Positions 9,213-17,656 of a stretch of DNA of 64,000 bases are shown in pieces. Both the position numbers and the translations under genes were made by a program. Each line of letters begins with the position of its first letter. The first letter of the stretch is position 1. Under the pieces are notes generated by a model. It saw nothing but the letters and a program-made list of their open reading frames with translations. It was not told where the DNA came from and made no database searches. Source of the stretch: Myxococcus stipitatus (GTDB taxonomy: Bacteria > Myxococcota > Myxococcia > Myxococcales > Myxococcaceae); assembly GCF_037414475.1 (NCBI RefSeq), contig NZ_CP147913.1, forward strand, positions 992,001-1,056,000. Reading direction: 5' to 3'.

Positions 9213-9248
9213 GAAGGGCCGTGTTCCCCAGAAGGAACGCGGCCCTTC
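9213..9248. terminator. Bidirectional terminator hairpin
   Basis: A 15-bp stem with one G-U pair (9213-9227 with 9234-9248) and a 6-base loop, in the gap between two convergent genes. No U-run follows, as with other hairpins in this window. Confidence 0.8.
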
Positions 9249-9254
9249 GTGCGT

Positions 9255-10232
9255 TCAGCCGTCGTCGCGAGCCTCCGCGCCCGAGAGCTTCAGCCGCGCG
9301 GACTCCAACCGCTTGGCGCGGACCTTCCCCGCCACGTCAAGCAGCCGCCGGTCCCTCTCCCAGCGCTCACGAGTGGTCGCGTCGACCTGGGCCCAGAGCG
9401 GCTCGCACTGCGTGACGGTGTGTTTGACCCGCGCGAGCGCACCGCCCAGCGCCACATGCGTCGCCGCGGAGGACGGGTCCGCCTGGGCCAGACCTCGCAT
9501 CATGATCGCCAGGGCGAGGAGCTCTTCGCGGGTGGAGTCCGGCCAGCCACAACGCCGACCGACCTGGAGGAGCCACCCGAGCAACGCGAGCTGGACGTGG
9601 CAGTCCTCCACGGTCCGAAAGGGCTTGAGGTAGCGCGTGTAGCCGTCTCCCGGGAGGACCTCGTCGGAAGACACGGCGACGTCCTCGAGCCGCAGCTCCG
9701 CGTGGGGGACTTCGGGAACAAAGGGCAGCTCGGGGAGCTCCGTGACGCGGAGGCCCGGGCGCTTCGCATCCACACACACCATGCGGAGCCGGTTGCGGCC
9801 CTGTGTGTCTTGTCCCTCGGAGGCAACCACGAGCAGCAGCTCCGCGAACGAGCCCAGCGTGACGAAGGTCTTCTCCCCCGTGAGCGTCCAGCCCGAGCCC
9901 GCCGGCGACAGGCCCGTCTGGATGGCGGAGGGATGTGCCCCGGACGGCTCCGTGGCGCAGAGCGCCGTGGGCCGATCCGCGGCGAGCGTGGGGAACAGGA
10001 AGCGATGCGCGGCGTGGTAGCCCGAGGCAAAGGCATACCCGAGCCGGTCCGAGCGAAAGCCCCCCGCGAGCGCCAGGTCCGCGGGCGCGGGGAATCGGGA
10101 CACGAGCTCCACGTGACGGCGCCACCAGGCCTCGACGGAGTCGAGCGTGGCGGGCTCGGGGGGCTCGATGAGCAGGTAGGAGAGGATGTCGTTCACGGGG
10201 CCACTGTACGCCGGGCCCGCGGAGTCAGGCAC
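9255..10232 (-). CDS. Acyl-CoA dehydrogenase-family protein
   Basis: 325 residues with the order of the family: helical N-terminus, the FAD/substrate strand block ALCATEPSGAHPSAIQTGL, WTLTGEKTFVTLGSFAELLLVVA (compare G-K-x-F-I-T in acyl-CoA dehydrogenases), a beta domain to DEVLPGDGYTRYLKPFRT, and a helical C-terminus. It is shorter than the ~380 residues usual for the family, and the normal catalytic Glu region is not clearly present, so dehydrogenase activity is uncertain. An in-frame GTG at 10196 is an alternative start. It stands alone between two terminator/intergenic regions. Confidence 0.7.
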   Translation of the reverse strand: MPDSAGPAYSGPVNDILSYLLIEPPEPATLDSVEAWWRRHVELVSRFPAPADLALAGGFRSDRLGYAFASGYHAAHRFLFPTLAADRPTALCATEPSGAHPSAIQTGLSPAGSGWTLTGEKTFVTLGSFAELLLVVASEGQDTQGRNRLRMVCVDAKRPGLRVTELPELPFVPEVPHAELRLEDVAVSSDEVLPGDGYTRYLKPFRTVEDCHVQLALLGWLLQVGRRCGWPDSTREELLALAIMMRGLAQADPSSAATHVALGGALARVKHTVTQCEPLWAQVDATTRERWERDRRLLDVAGKVRAKRLESARLKLSGAEARDDG

Positions 10233-10281
10233 CTGTCCCTGTACGGCCAGACCTCATGGGCAAACACTCCCACGCGAAGTC

Positions 10282-10296
10282 ATTGCCTGAATCAAC
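10282..10296. repeat. TTGCCTGA-type site, copy 1
   Basis: ATTGCCTGAATCAAC; 12 of 15 bases agree with the perfect dyad at 10823-10837. The two sites flank the lipoprotein gene. Confidence 0.35.
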
Positions 10297-10398
10297 AATC
10301 ATGACTCCGTCCGGGCGCACCATGGGCAGACATCAACCATGGGCAACCCGTCGGACGTGGAGGTCCAACGGGCCACCCCGGACGTCTTGAGCTTCGCG

Positions 10399-10722
10399 CT
10401 ACGGCTTCCAGCGGATGTGCAATGGGCCCCCGTTGCCAATGCAGTTGTAGTCCGCGAACGCCCTGCATCCGCCGCACTCCATCTTCATTTCATGCAGCGA
10501 GTTGTTGCAGCACCGCACACTACAGGTGCGCAGGTCGGGGCTACATTTCTCAATCACGGTGGGGGTGCATTCAAGAGCGGCCTCCGAATTCCCTTCCACC
10601 TGGGCGGCTTCGTCGACGGGGACCGTGGCCGGGTCCATCGCCTCCGCCACCGGCCCGCCACACGCCGCCATCGTCACCAACCCCAAAAACAAGACACAAC
10701 GTCGCAATGCCACGACGGTCAT
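10399..10722 (-). CDS. Small 8-Cys lipoprotein
   Basis: 107 residues from ATG 10722, preceded by a strong GAGGAGGAG ribosome site. A lipoprotein signal peptide (MTVVALRRCVLFLGLVTMAAC, lipid Cys at 21) is followed by a ~40-residue acidic, Ala/Val/Pro linker and a compact domain with eight Cys in the order C, C, C, CC, C-x2-C, C. An even Cys count and secretion suggest disulfides, a small knot-like fold. Function unknown. A second protein with the same plan is encoded at 46018; such families are common in myxobacteria. It is isolated, with an A/T-rich upstream region carrying a dyad at 10823. Confidence 0.8.
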   Translation of the reverse strand: MTVVALRRCVLFLGLVTMAACGGPVAEAMDPATVPVDEAAQVEGNSEAALECTPTVIEKCSPDLRTCSVRCCNNSLHEMKMECGGCRAFADYNCIGNGGPLHIRWKP

Positions 10723-10822
10723 GAACTCCTCCTCTTTGGGTGTGCGCCTGTCCAACTCAAGAACAAGGCAAAAACAGTAAACACCTCAAAACCGACAAAG
10801 GCAATATCGCTCCCGAAAAATA

Positions 10823-10837
10823 GTTGCCTGAGGCAAC
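10823..10837. promoter_or_regulatory. Perfect 15-base dyad, possible operator
   Basis: GTTGCCT-G-AGGCAAC is a perfect inverted repeat with a one-base centre, about 100 bases upstream of the lipoprotein start, within the locally A/T-rich part (10755-10850) where its promoter should be. A degenerate copy is at 10282. Confidence 0.4.
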
Positions 10838-11175
10838 CTATCTCCGCAATCCGGTTACAGGCACCAGACATGACGGAATGTGACCGGACAGGGTCCAGGG
10901 AGCCCCATCCAAGGGATTCCCCAATGTCAGACACGCTCGGATGGCCCATCGAGGCCCGCGAGCGGCGGGCGTCCCTCCAGAGGGACACCCCTCACGGCGC
11001 CGTGCTTGCCATCGGTCCGCCGGGACAGAGTCCGCCCTCCAGGGGAATCGTCACACTCCGCCTCGCACGAACTCCCCTCTCCCCACCCAGTAGCGAGGCC
11101 CCGGCCCCTGAACGGCCGCCCGGGCCTCGGGGTTCACGAACCGGCACGTCCCCAGGGAAAGACAGCCACAGCTGA
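10838..11175. other. Gene-poor stretch
   Basis: No reading frame with coding character on either strand. It separates the lipoprotein promoter from the remnant at 11176. Confidence 0.5.
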
Positions 11176-11400
11176 AGCCCGCGCTCACGGGCGTCAGCGC
11201 CGTCTTTCTCATACGCGGAGCTGAGTGATGCCCAGGCTCGGGAGCGCTGGAGGGACATGGGCGTCGACCCGGACTTCATCGACCTGCGCGCCACCTGGCA
11301 CGACAACCCGATGGCCGGCACGCTGACGGACGCATTGAAGAAGCTCCTCGGGTGTCCACCCCTGCGCTTCGACACCTGGGCCCAAGAACATGCCGCGCCT
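11176..11400 (+). pseudogene. Possible gene remnant
   Basis: In the frame of the ATG at 11257 the translation has protein-like composition over ~60 codons: AELSDAQARERWRDMGVDPD, then FIDLRATWHDNPMAGTLTDA and LKKLLG. It starts after a stop at 11173 with no good start or ribosome site, and after ~11400 it turns into Pro/Ala/Arg-rich translation that runs antisense into the SET gene. This looks like the conserved core of a small gene that has lost its beginning or end. Family not recognised. A short intact gene starting at 11257 cannot be excluded. Confidence 0.3.
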
Positions 11401-11614
11401 TCCGCGCCTCCTCGGCCCGCTGAGCACGGCGGTGTGTCCGCCCCAGAGGCCGCCCAGGTGAGGCCCCTGCCCTTCCTCCGGCCGGGGCCTGCCCAGGGCG
11501 CGCAACGCCCCGGGGCGTGTCCACCCTGGAGTCAGCGGATGCACGCGCGGCGACGCGAGTCGAGCCCCGTGTACCGGGCCCCCACGTGGCCGCGCTCGAA
11601 GCGGGAGCCGGACC

Positions 11615-12232
11615 TCACCCCGCCAAACGCTTGCGCCCCGAGGCCGTCTTCTTTCGCTTCGTGACCTTCGGCGTGGACTTCGACCCCTTCGCGGGCTTCG
11701 ACGCGGAGCGGGTCTTGGACTTCGTCGAGCGCTTGCGCGGGGCCGGGGCCTTCTTCACCTTCTCCGGCGCGAGAATCGTCCCTCGGCACTTCGGAGAGCC
11801 ACAGCGGCACATGTACAGGGCCACGGACTCCGGCCCCATGTCCTCCGTGCGCTCATAGGCATAGTCGTAGACCAGCTCCTCGCCGACCTCCAACGCGCGC
11901 AGGGCGAAGATGTAGATGCGCTTCTTGTCGATGAGCGCCTCACAGTTCGGTTCGCACGAGTGGTTGATGTAGCGCGCCTCGTTGTGCAGGGTGCCGGCGT
12001 CGAGCACCGTCTTGCTGTCCAGGTTGAACAGGAAGGTGTGGTGCCGCTCCATCGCCTCGTCGTCGTAGCGGCGGTCCGCCTCGGCCTGGGTGATGCGCTC
12101 GCCGACGTACTCGATGATGCGCTCGCCCTTGCGGATGCGGCGAGTGGCGAAGGCGCCCGTGCCCTGGATGGACGACGGACGCAGCTCGAAGGGAATGGGC
12201 TTGGGAGAAGGAGAAAATGTGGGGGATGGCAT
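11615..12232 (-). CDS. SET-domain lysine methyltransferase-like protein with H1-like tail
   Basis: 205 residues. SET domain at ~15-150: GTGAFATRRIRKGERIIEY, the NHSCEPNCE motif at 90-98 (SAM and active site), ELVYDYAYE with the catalytic Tyr region, and a post-SET zinc motif C-x-C-x4-C (142, 144, 149). Known SET proteins transfer methyl groups from SAM to protein lysines. Residues ~156-205 form a Lys/Arg/Ser/Ala/Pro tail (KSKTRSASKPAKGSKSTPKV) like histone H1 or bacterial HU-tail proteins, likely DNA-binding. Start ATG 12232; a longer frame upstream is less likely. Divergent from the DUF423 gene. Confidence 0.88.
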   Translation of the reverse strand: MPSPTFSPSPKPIPFELRPSSIQGTGAFATRRIRKGERIIEYVGERITQAEADRRYDDEAMERHHTFLFNLDSKTVLDAGTLHNEARYINHSCEPNCEALIDKKRIYIFALRALEVGEELVYDYAYERTEDMGPESVALYMCRCGSPKCRGTILAPEKVKKAPAPRKRSTKSKTRSASKPAKGSKSTPKVTKRKKTASGRKRLAG

Positions 12233-12326
12233 GCGGGTATGAGCGGCCCGGAGTTCACGTCGGCCAGGACGCTCCATCAACGGCGGTGTAGCGTGCACCA
12301 GTCGGACTCATGATGAAAGGCGCTCG

Positions 12327-12701
12327 ATGATGCGATGGTGGCTGGTCCTCGGTGCGGTGAACGCGTTCCTGTCCGTGGCCGCGGGAGCCTTTGGTGCACA
12401 TGGCCTCAAGGCCCGGCTTGCTCCGGACCTCCTCGTCATCTTCGAGACCGGTGCTCGCTACCACATGTATCACTCGCTGGGACTGCTCGCGGTGGGCCTC
12501 CTCGGCACCCTGCGTCCGTCCCCGCTCCTGTCCGGCGCGGGCTGGGCCATGCTGGGGGGCATCCTTCTGTTCTCTGGCAGTCTCTACGCGCTCGCGCTCA
12601 CCGGCGTGAGGACCCTGGGGGCAATCACCCCCGTGGGCGGCCTGGGCTTCCTCGCCGGCTGGGCCTTGTTCGCCATCGCCGCCTGGCGCGCAGCCCCCTA
12701 G
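12327..12701 (+). CDS. DUF423 family membrane protein (YgdD-like)
   Basis: 124 residues with four predicted membrane helices. The N-terminal signature LGAVNAFLSVAAGAFGAHGL and the conserved ARYHMYHSLGLLAVGLL region mark DUF423, whose function is unknown. Length is typical. It ends 16 bases from a convergent small gene. No operon partner. Confidence 0.9.
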   Translation: MMRWWLVLGAVNAFLSVAAGAFGAHGLKARLAPDLLVIFETGARYHMYHSLGLLAVGLLGTLRPSPLLSGAGWAMLGGILLFSGSLYALALTGVRTLGAITPVGGLGFLAGWALFAIAAWRAAP

Positions 12702-12717
12702 CCTCGGCGCCCAGGCG

Positions 12718-13029
12718 TCACTCCCGGACCAGCGGCGGCAGCGGGTAGGCCCGGTCCATCTCCGCGTCGCCGCCCCGGATGCCACAGGCCTCGCGCTGCA
12801 CCATGAGGCCCCAGCGCACCTGCTCCGCCTCCTTGCGCAGCTCCCGGTAACGCACGAGCCGAGTCGCGCGCGCCGCACCCTGCGTGGCCAGCAGCTCCCG
12901 CTCCGCCCCCGCCAGCGCGGCCAGGGCCTTCTCCAGCTTGTCTCCCGTGTGCCGGAGTGCCGCGGCCTTCTCTTTCTGGAACTCGACCTCGACCGGCATC
13001 CACGCGAAGACGTTCTCGTTTCGGGCCAT
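12718..13029 (-). CDS. Small unknown protein, coiled-coil-like
   Basis: 103 residues from ATG 13029, with GGAGG 3 bases upstream of the start. The middle (~18-70) is rich in Ala, Glu, Lys, Arg and Leu (LEKALAALAGAERELLATQG) and probably helical or coiled coil; the end has YPLPPLVRE. No signal or membrane segment. No family recognised. Divergent from the amidohydrolase gene. Confidence 0.65.
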   Translation of the reverse strand: MARNENVFAWMPVEVEFQKEKAAALRHTGDKLEKALAALAGAERELLATQGAARATRLVRYRELRKEAEQVRWGLMVQREACGIRGGDAEMDRAYPLPPLVRE

Positions 13030-13195
13030 GTCCTCCCTGTAACGCCTGGCCGCCCGCCTTCGCACCGCGAGGGATGAGCGAAGCTTCCACCAACACACAG
13101 GTGGGCTTGCCCCCGAGGACAGGGAGCGGCGGAGTGGCCGTCCCTCCGCCCCTACGCCATCATCCCCTTCCCCACCCCCACATCCAGGCACCGCC

Positions 13196-14470
13196 ATGCG
13201 CGCCCTCCTTCTCGCCCTCGTCGTCACCACGGCCTCGGCCGAGCCCGTGGTGCCCCCCGCCCCCAAGTCCTACCTGCTGCGCCCAGCGAGCGTCTTCGAC
13301 GGCATCACGGACACCCTCCAGGAAGGTTGGGTGGTGCTGGTGACCGGAGACCGCATCGCCGCCGCGGGCCCCTCCGCGCGGGTGAAGGTCCCCGAGGGCA
13401 CGGAGGTCATCGACCTCTCCGGCGCCACGCTGCTGCCCGGGTTCATCGAAGGACACTCGCACCTGTTCCTCCACCCGTACAATGAGGCGGCCTGGAACGA
13501 CCAGGTGCTCAAGGAGGCGCTGGCCCTGCGCGTGGCCCGCGCCACCCAGCACGCGCGCGCGACGCTGCTCGCGGGCTTCACCACCACGCGGGACCTGGGC
13601 ACCGAGGGCGCGGCGGACGCCGACGTCGGACTCAGGCAGGCCATCCAGCAAGGCATCATTCCCGGGCCGCGCCTCTTCGTGGTGACCCGGGCCCTGGTCG
13701 CCACGGGCACCTATGACCCCAAGGACTACGCCCCGGAGTGGCACGTCCCCAAGGGCGCCGAGGAGGCCGACGGTCTCGACGGCGTGGTGCGCGCGGTCCG
13801 CCATCAGATGGGCCAGGGCGCCGACTGGGTGAAGGTCTACGGCGACTACCGCTGGGGACCCAACGGCGAGACTCGGCCCACCTTCTCCCTGGACGAGATG
13901 AAGCGCATCGTCGACACGGCACGCGACGGCGCACGCCCCGTCTCCGTCCACGCCAGCACCCCGGAGGGCATGCGCCGCGCGGTGCTCGCGGGCGCGGACA
14001 GCATCGAGCACGGCGATGCGGGGACTCCCGAGGTCTTCCGCCTCATGGCCCAGAAGGGTGTCTACCTCTGCCCCACGCTCGCGGCGGAGGAGGCCGTGCT
14101 GCGCTACCAGGGATGGAGGAAGGGCGTGGACCCGGAGCCCGCGTCCCTCATGGCCAAGCGCGCCAGCTTCCGCGCGGCGCTCGCGGCGGGTGTCCCCATG
14201 TGCATGGGCGGGGACTCCGGCGTCTTCCCCCACGGCGACAACGGGCGGGAGATGGAGCTGATGGTGGAGTACGGCATGACGCCCGCGCAGGTGCTCCGGG
14301 CGGCGACGTCCGGCAACGCGAGGATGCTGCGGCGCGAGGACCGGCTGGGCCAGGTGAAGGCGGGGTTGTTCGCGGACCTCGTCGCCGTGGAAGGCAACCC
14401 CCTCCGGGACATCTCCGCCGTGCGCCGCGTCCGCTGGGTGATGAAGGGCGGAACGCCCTACCGTCCCTGA
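13196..14470 (+). CDS. Exported amidohydrolase (imidazolonepropionase-like)
   Basis: 424 residues. A signal peptide ([17 protein letters not shown]) precedes a metal-dependent amidohydrolase: beta-sandwich start, [14 protein letters not shown] with the H-x-H metal pair, [24 protein letters not shown] where the bridging Lys is K in [17 protein letters not shown] and IEHGD with further His ligands, and [12 protein letters not shown] with the catalytic Asp. This matches periplasmic members that cleave Xaa-Pro-type dipeptides or cyclic amides; the substrate is not determined. The stop is one base from a convergent stop. Confidence 0.88.
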   Translation: MRALLLALVVTTASAEPVVPPAPKSYLLRPASVFDGITDTLQEGWVVLVTGDRIAAAGPSARVKVPEGTEVIDLSGATLLPGFIEGHSHLFLHPYNEAAWNDQVLKEALALRVARATQHARATLLAGFTTTRDLGTEGAADADVGLRQAIQQGIIPGPRLFVVTRALVATGTYDPKDYAPEWHVPKGAEEADGLDGVVRAVRHQMGQGADWVKVYGDYRWGPNGETRPTFSLDEMKRIVDTARDGARPVSVHASTPEGMRRAVLAGADSIEHGDAGTPEVFRLMAQKGVYLCPTLAAEEAVLRYQGWRKGVDPEPASLMAKRASFRAALAAGVPMCMGGDSGVFPHGDNGREMELMVEYGMTPAQVLRAATSGNARMLRREDRLGQVKAGLFADLVAVEGNPLRDISAVRRVRWVMKGGTPYRP

Positions 14471-14471
14471 C

Positions 14472-15761
14472 TCAAGAACTCCGCGCCACGGGCAACGGAG
14501 GCAACGCGCTCACGCCCGGCTCCGGAACCAGGCCGTCCTCCTCGGTGCGAGGGGGCCGTGCCCGCCACATCTCTCGCAACATCAGGAAGCCCGCGGTCAG
14601 CAGCAACCCGTTGCGCGCCAGGAGCAGCAGCGTCTGGGCCACACCGCACCCGACCCTGTATCCGGGCCCGACGAACGTCCCCCGCGACATGACGGCCGCC
14701 GCGAGGATGAGCACCGGCACCGTGGCCGAGCCCGACAGCAGCGACAGCGCGGCCGCCCCCATGAGCCACGTGAGGAACTGGGGGCTGAGCACCGGGTTGA
14801 GGATGATGAAGGCCAGCAGCGGCCCCAACGCCAATCGAGCCAGGTCCCCCACCCGCTCGGAAGGCCGGTGGCGCGCGGCCCATGCCCCCAAGGCCGTCAT
14901 GCCCAGCGTGCCCACCACCCACAGCCACCGCATCAGGCCCTTCGCGCTCTCCGCGACGTCGCCATGGAGTTCATAGGCCGCGGGCGCCTTGAGCCAGACC
15001 ACGCTCCGCACCCACCCCAGGTGATGCGCCGCCCAGATGAGTGACGCCGCGAGCGACTCCACCTGGAGCCCGCGGTTCATGTGGAAGGACATGAAGCCCC
15101 ACCACGGCCACACGGTGCTCAGCAGGACCAACGGCGCCACGCCCAACGAAAGCCCCAGCGTCAGCTTCCCCAACGCGCGGCGCCTCCAACAGACAACCAC
15201 CATCACCGGCACCAGCACCACGGGGTACAGCTTCGTCACCACGCCCACCGAGAGCGCCAATCCCGCGAGCACGTCGCGGCGGTGCGCCAGCGCCATCAAG
15301 GCGGCCAGCGTCAGGGCCGCGGGGATGAGGTCATAGCGCTTGAGGTAGTAGAGCGACGCGGCCCACGTCGTCACCGAGTACGCGATGCACGGCACCATCG
15401 AACGCCACGCATGTCCCCAGGCGCGGACCCCCTCGCGCAACAGGAGCCACTTGATGAACCCATCCATCAAGACGAGTTGGAGTCCGAACAGCCGCACGAA
15501 GCCCGGCTCCGTGTCGCGCAGCCATGCCGCGGGGACGAACCACAGCAGCGCGTACGGCGGATACTCGAAGCGGAAGTCCTGGTTGGGAGTGGCCCCCGCG
15601 AGGAGCGCTCGCGCCGACCTGAAGTAGAGGTCCATGTCTCCGACGCGCGGCGAGAACGCATAGGCAACCAATGGACTCACGCCGACGACGAAGACGAGCC
15701 AATGCCAGGGACTCAGGCGCGGGACCGGCGCGGGACCGGCTGAAGGACGAGGAGTGGACAC
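14472..15761 (-). CDS. Polytopic membrane protein, GT87/DUF2029-like glycosyltransferase
   Basis: About 429 residues from a GTG at 15761; an in-frame ATG at 15830 would add 23 residues. At least nine hydrophobic segments. After the first helix come FSPRVGDMDLYFRSARALL and PNQDFRFEYPPYALLWFVPA, the pattern of GT-C mannosyltransferase-like proteins where an acidic residue follows the first helix and F-E-Y-P-P is typical of DUF2029. Likely uses a polyprenyl-phosphate sugar on the outer face of the membrane; target unknown. The sugar-kinase gene lies 100 bases upstream on the same strand. Confidence 0.75.
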   Translation of the reverse strand: MSTPRPSAGPAPVPRLSPWHWLVFVVGVSPLVAYAFSPRVGDMDLYFRSARALLAGATPNQDFRFEYPPYALLWFVPAAWLRDTEPGFVRLFGLQLVLMDGFIKWLLLREGVRAWGHAWRSMVPCIAYSVTTWAASLYYLKRYDLIPAALTLAALMALAHRRDVLAGLALSVGVVTKLYPVVLVPVMVVVCWRRRALGKLTLGLSLGVAPLVLLSTVWPWWGFMSFHMNRGLQVESLAASLIWAAHHLGWVRSVVWLKAPAAYELHGDVAESAKGLMRWLWVVGTLGMTALGAWAARHRPSERVGDLARLALGPLLAFIILNPVLSPQFLTWLMGAAALSLLSGSATVPVLILAAAVMSRGTFVGPGYRVGCGVAQTLLLLARNGLLLTAGFLMLREMWRARPPRTEEDGLVPEPGVSALPPLPVARSS

Positions 15762-15861
15762 GAGGACATACTCTGTCCAATACCTGTCACTGTTGTCGCT
15801 GGGTAAAGAAAGACAACACCTCTCGTCCATCCCCGCACCCCAAGGTGCCGTTCCACCCAGG

Positions 15862-16803
15862 TCAGGACACCGGCACGGCGGACACGTGAGTCCAGAGGCG
15901 CTCGACATCCGCGCGAGCACAGAGGTCCGTGCCCTGGGAGAGCAGCGCCGCCGTCCCACAAGCGATACCCCACCGGAGCGCCTCGTCGTGGGGCTTGCCC
16001 CGAGCCAGGGACAGCGTCATTCCCGCCACGAAACTGTCACCCGCACCCACTGAGCTATGCGTTTCGACCGGAGGCGGCGACGCGCGCAGCTGGAAGTCTC
16101 GCGAGGTGAGAAAAGCGCCGTCGGAGCCCATGGACACGGCCAGCACCTCCGCCCGTCCCCGCGCCACCAGTTCCCGCGCCGCCGCGGCCTGGCCGGCCAG
16201 GTCCTCGCCCTTCATGCCGGTGAGCTCGCACAGCTCGCGGCGGTTGGGCTTGGCCATGAACACCCCCTCCTCGAGCGCCAAGGCGAGCGCGGCGCCGCTG
16301 GTGTCCACCACCACGCGCACGCCCCGCTGCTTCGCCATCCGGGCGACGCGCGCGTAGAAGTCGTCGGGCACGCCTTGAGGCAGGCTGCCGCTGGCCACGA
16401 TGAACGAGGCGCCTTGAGCGAGCTCCTCGAGCGTGCTCAGGCAGCGGCGCCACTCGGGCTCGGTGAGGACGGGGCCGGGGAGGATGAAGCGGTACTCGCG
16501 GGCGCTCGTGCCCTCGGCGACGGTGAAGCTCTCGCGCGTGGAGCCCGCGACGGGGATGGAGCGCCGCAAGAGGCCCTTCTCCTCCAGCAGCTCCTCGAGC
16601 AGCAGGCCCGTGGCGCCGCCGCGGGTGTAGACGGCGATGGACTCGCCTCCAAGCTCGCGCACCACGCGCGCCACGTTGATGCCGCCTCCACCGGGGTCCC
16701 TGCGCACGGAACCACAGCGGAGCTTGTGCTCGGGGGTCACCTCCGGCACCGACGTCGCGACGTCGATGGCGGGGTTGAGCGTCAGCGTGACGATGTGAGC
16801 CAT
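15862..16803 (-). CDS. PfkB-family hexose(-phosphate) kinase, 1-phosphofructokinase type
   Basis: 313 residues. Starts with the LTLNPAIDV signature of the 1-phosphofructokinase/tagatose-6-phosphate kinase subfamily, then GGGGINVARVVRELGG, a lid strand region, VASGSLPQGVPDDFY and FMAKPNRREL, and ends with the ATP/catalytic motif SVGAGDSFVAGM carrying the base Asp. Phosphorylates a phosphosugar using ATP; E. coli PfkB (phosphofructokinase 2) belongs to the same group, so the exact sugar is open. Isolated from PTS genes. Divergent from the mug gene. Confidence 0.87.
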   Translation of the reverse strand: MAHIVTLTLNPAIDVATSVPEVTPEHKLRCGSVRRDPGGGGINVARVVRELGGESIAVYTRGGATGLLLEELLEEKGLLRRSIPVAGSTRESFTVAEGTSAREYRFILPGPVLTEPEWRRCLSTLEELAQGASFIVASGSLPQGVPDDFYARVARMAKQRGVRVVVDTSGAALALALEEGVFMAKPNRRELCELTGMKGEDLAGQAAAARELVARGRAEVLAVSMGSDGAFLTSRDFQLRASPPPVETHSSVGAGDSFVAGMTLSLARGKPHDEALRWGIACGTAALLSQGTDLCARADVERLWTHVSAVPVS

Positions 16804-16959
16804 GTGCGGGGTCTCCAGCGAGGGATGGATGGGTTCTGGGCGAAACGGCCCATGGAGAGTGCCCCACCCGACGCGCCCCCGCCAGCCATCCGAGCGGACC
16901 GCTCGCGCCCGGACATCCGGGCGTTGCCAACCCCGCGCGGCTGGGGCAGATGCAGCGTC

Positions 16960-17517
16960 ATGACCGCCTCACGAGGACCCACGCGAGAGGAGCTCGACGC
17001 CGCGACAGGGCGCTCGATGCCGGACATCATCGCGCCAGGGCTGCGCGTGCTCTTCTGCGGCATCAACCCCAGCCTCTACTCCGTGGTGGTGGGGCATCAC
17101 TTCGCGCGGCCGGGCAACCGCTTCTGGCCCACGCTCCACCTGTCGGGCTTCACCGCGCGGCAGCTGCGCCCCGCGGAGCAGGACGCGCTCCTGGACGCGG
17201 GCCTGGGCATCACCAACGTCGTGGACCGGGCCACCGCCACCGCGGACCTGCTCGCCAACGCGGAGTTGACGACGGGCGCCCGCTCACTCGAGGCCAAGGT
17301 GCGCCGCTACAAGCCCCGCTTCCTCGCGGTGCTCGGCATGGGCGCCTACCGTACGGCCTTCTCGCGGCCGAAGGCGGGGCTGGGACCGCAGCCCGAGACA
17401 CTGGGCACCACGAGGCTCTGGGTCCTGCCCAATCCCAGCGGGCTCAATGCCCACTACCAACTCAAGGACCTGGCCCGCCTCTTCGCGCAGCTGCGCGGCG
17501 CGGTCGACCTGGCCTGA
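16960..17517 (+). CDS. mug: G/U mismatch-specific DNA glycosylase (Mug)
   Basis: 185 residues. Uracil-DNA glycosylase superfamily, family 2: LRVLFCGINPSLYSVVVGHHFARPGNRFW holds the G-I-N-P active-site loop and the N-R-F-W block, LGITNVVDRATATADLL follows, and VLPNPSGLNAHY is the C-terminal minor-groove motif. Removes uracil and ethenocytosine opposite guanine in base-excision repair. The start at ATG 16960 gives normal length. Alone in rightward orientation between a kinase and a phosphatase gene. Confidence 0.92.
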   Translation: MTASRGPTREELDAATGRSMPDIIAPGLRVLFCGINPSLYSVVVGHHFARPGNRFWPTLHLSGFTARQLRPAEQDALLDAGLGITNVVDRATATADLLANAELTTGARSLEAKVRRYKPRFLAVLGMGAYRTAFSRPKAGLGPQPETLGTTRLWVLPNPSGLNAHYQLKDLARLFAQLRGAVDLA

Positions 17518-17656
17518 GGCTCGGGCACCGCGCCCGTATCGCTCCGGGCACGTCCTGTCGCCAGAGGAGACCTGACTCGACTCGTCGCGGAGCGAAGCCA
17601 ACAGACGCGGGGGCGTTGGCACCTCCCGGAAGAAACAGGGGCGCGCCAGCGCGGCG

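Noticed and set aside
17522..17536. Hairpin CGGGC-ACCGC-GCCCG after mug as terminator
   Set aside because: Only 5 bp; too weak to call, although its place between convergent genes is suggestive.
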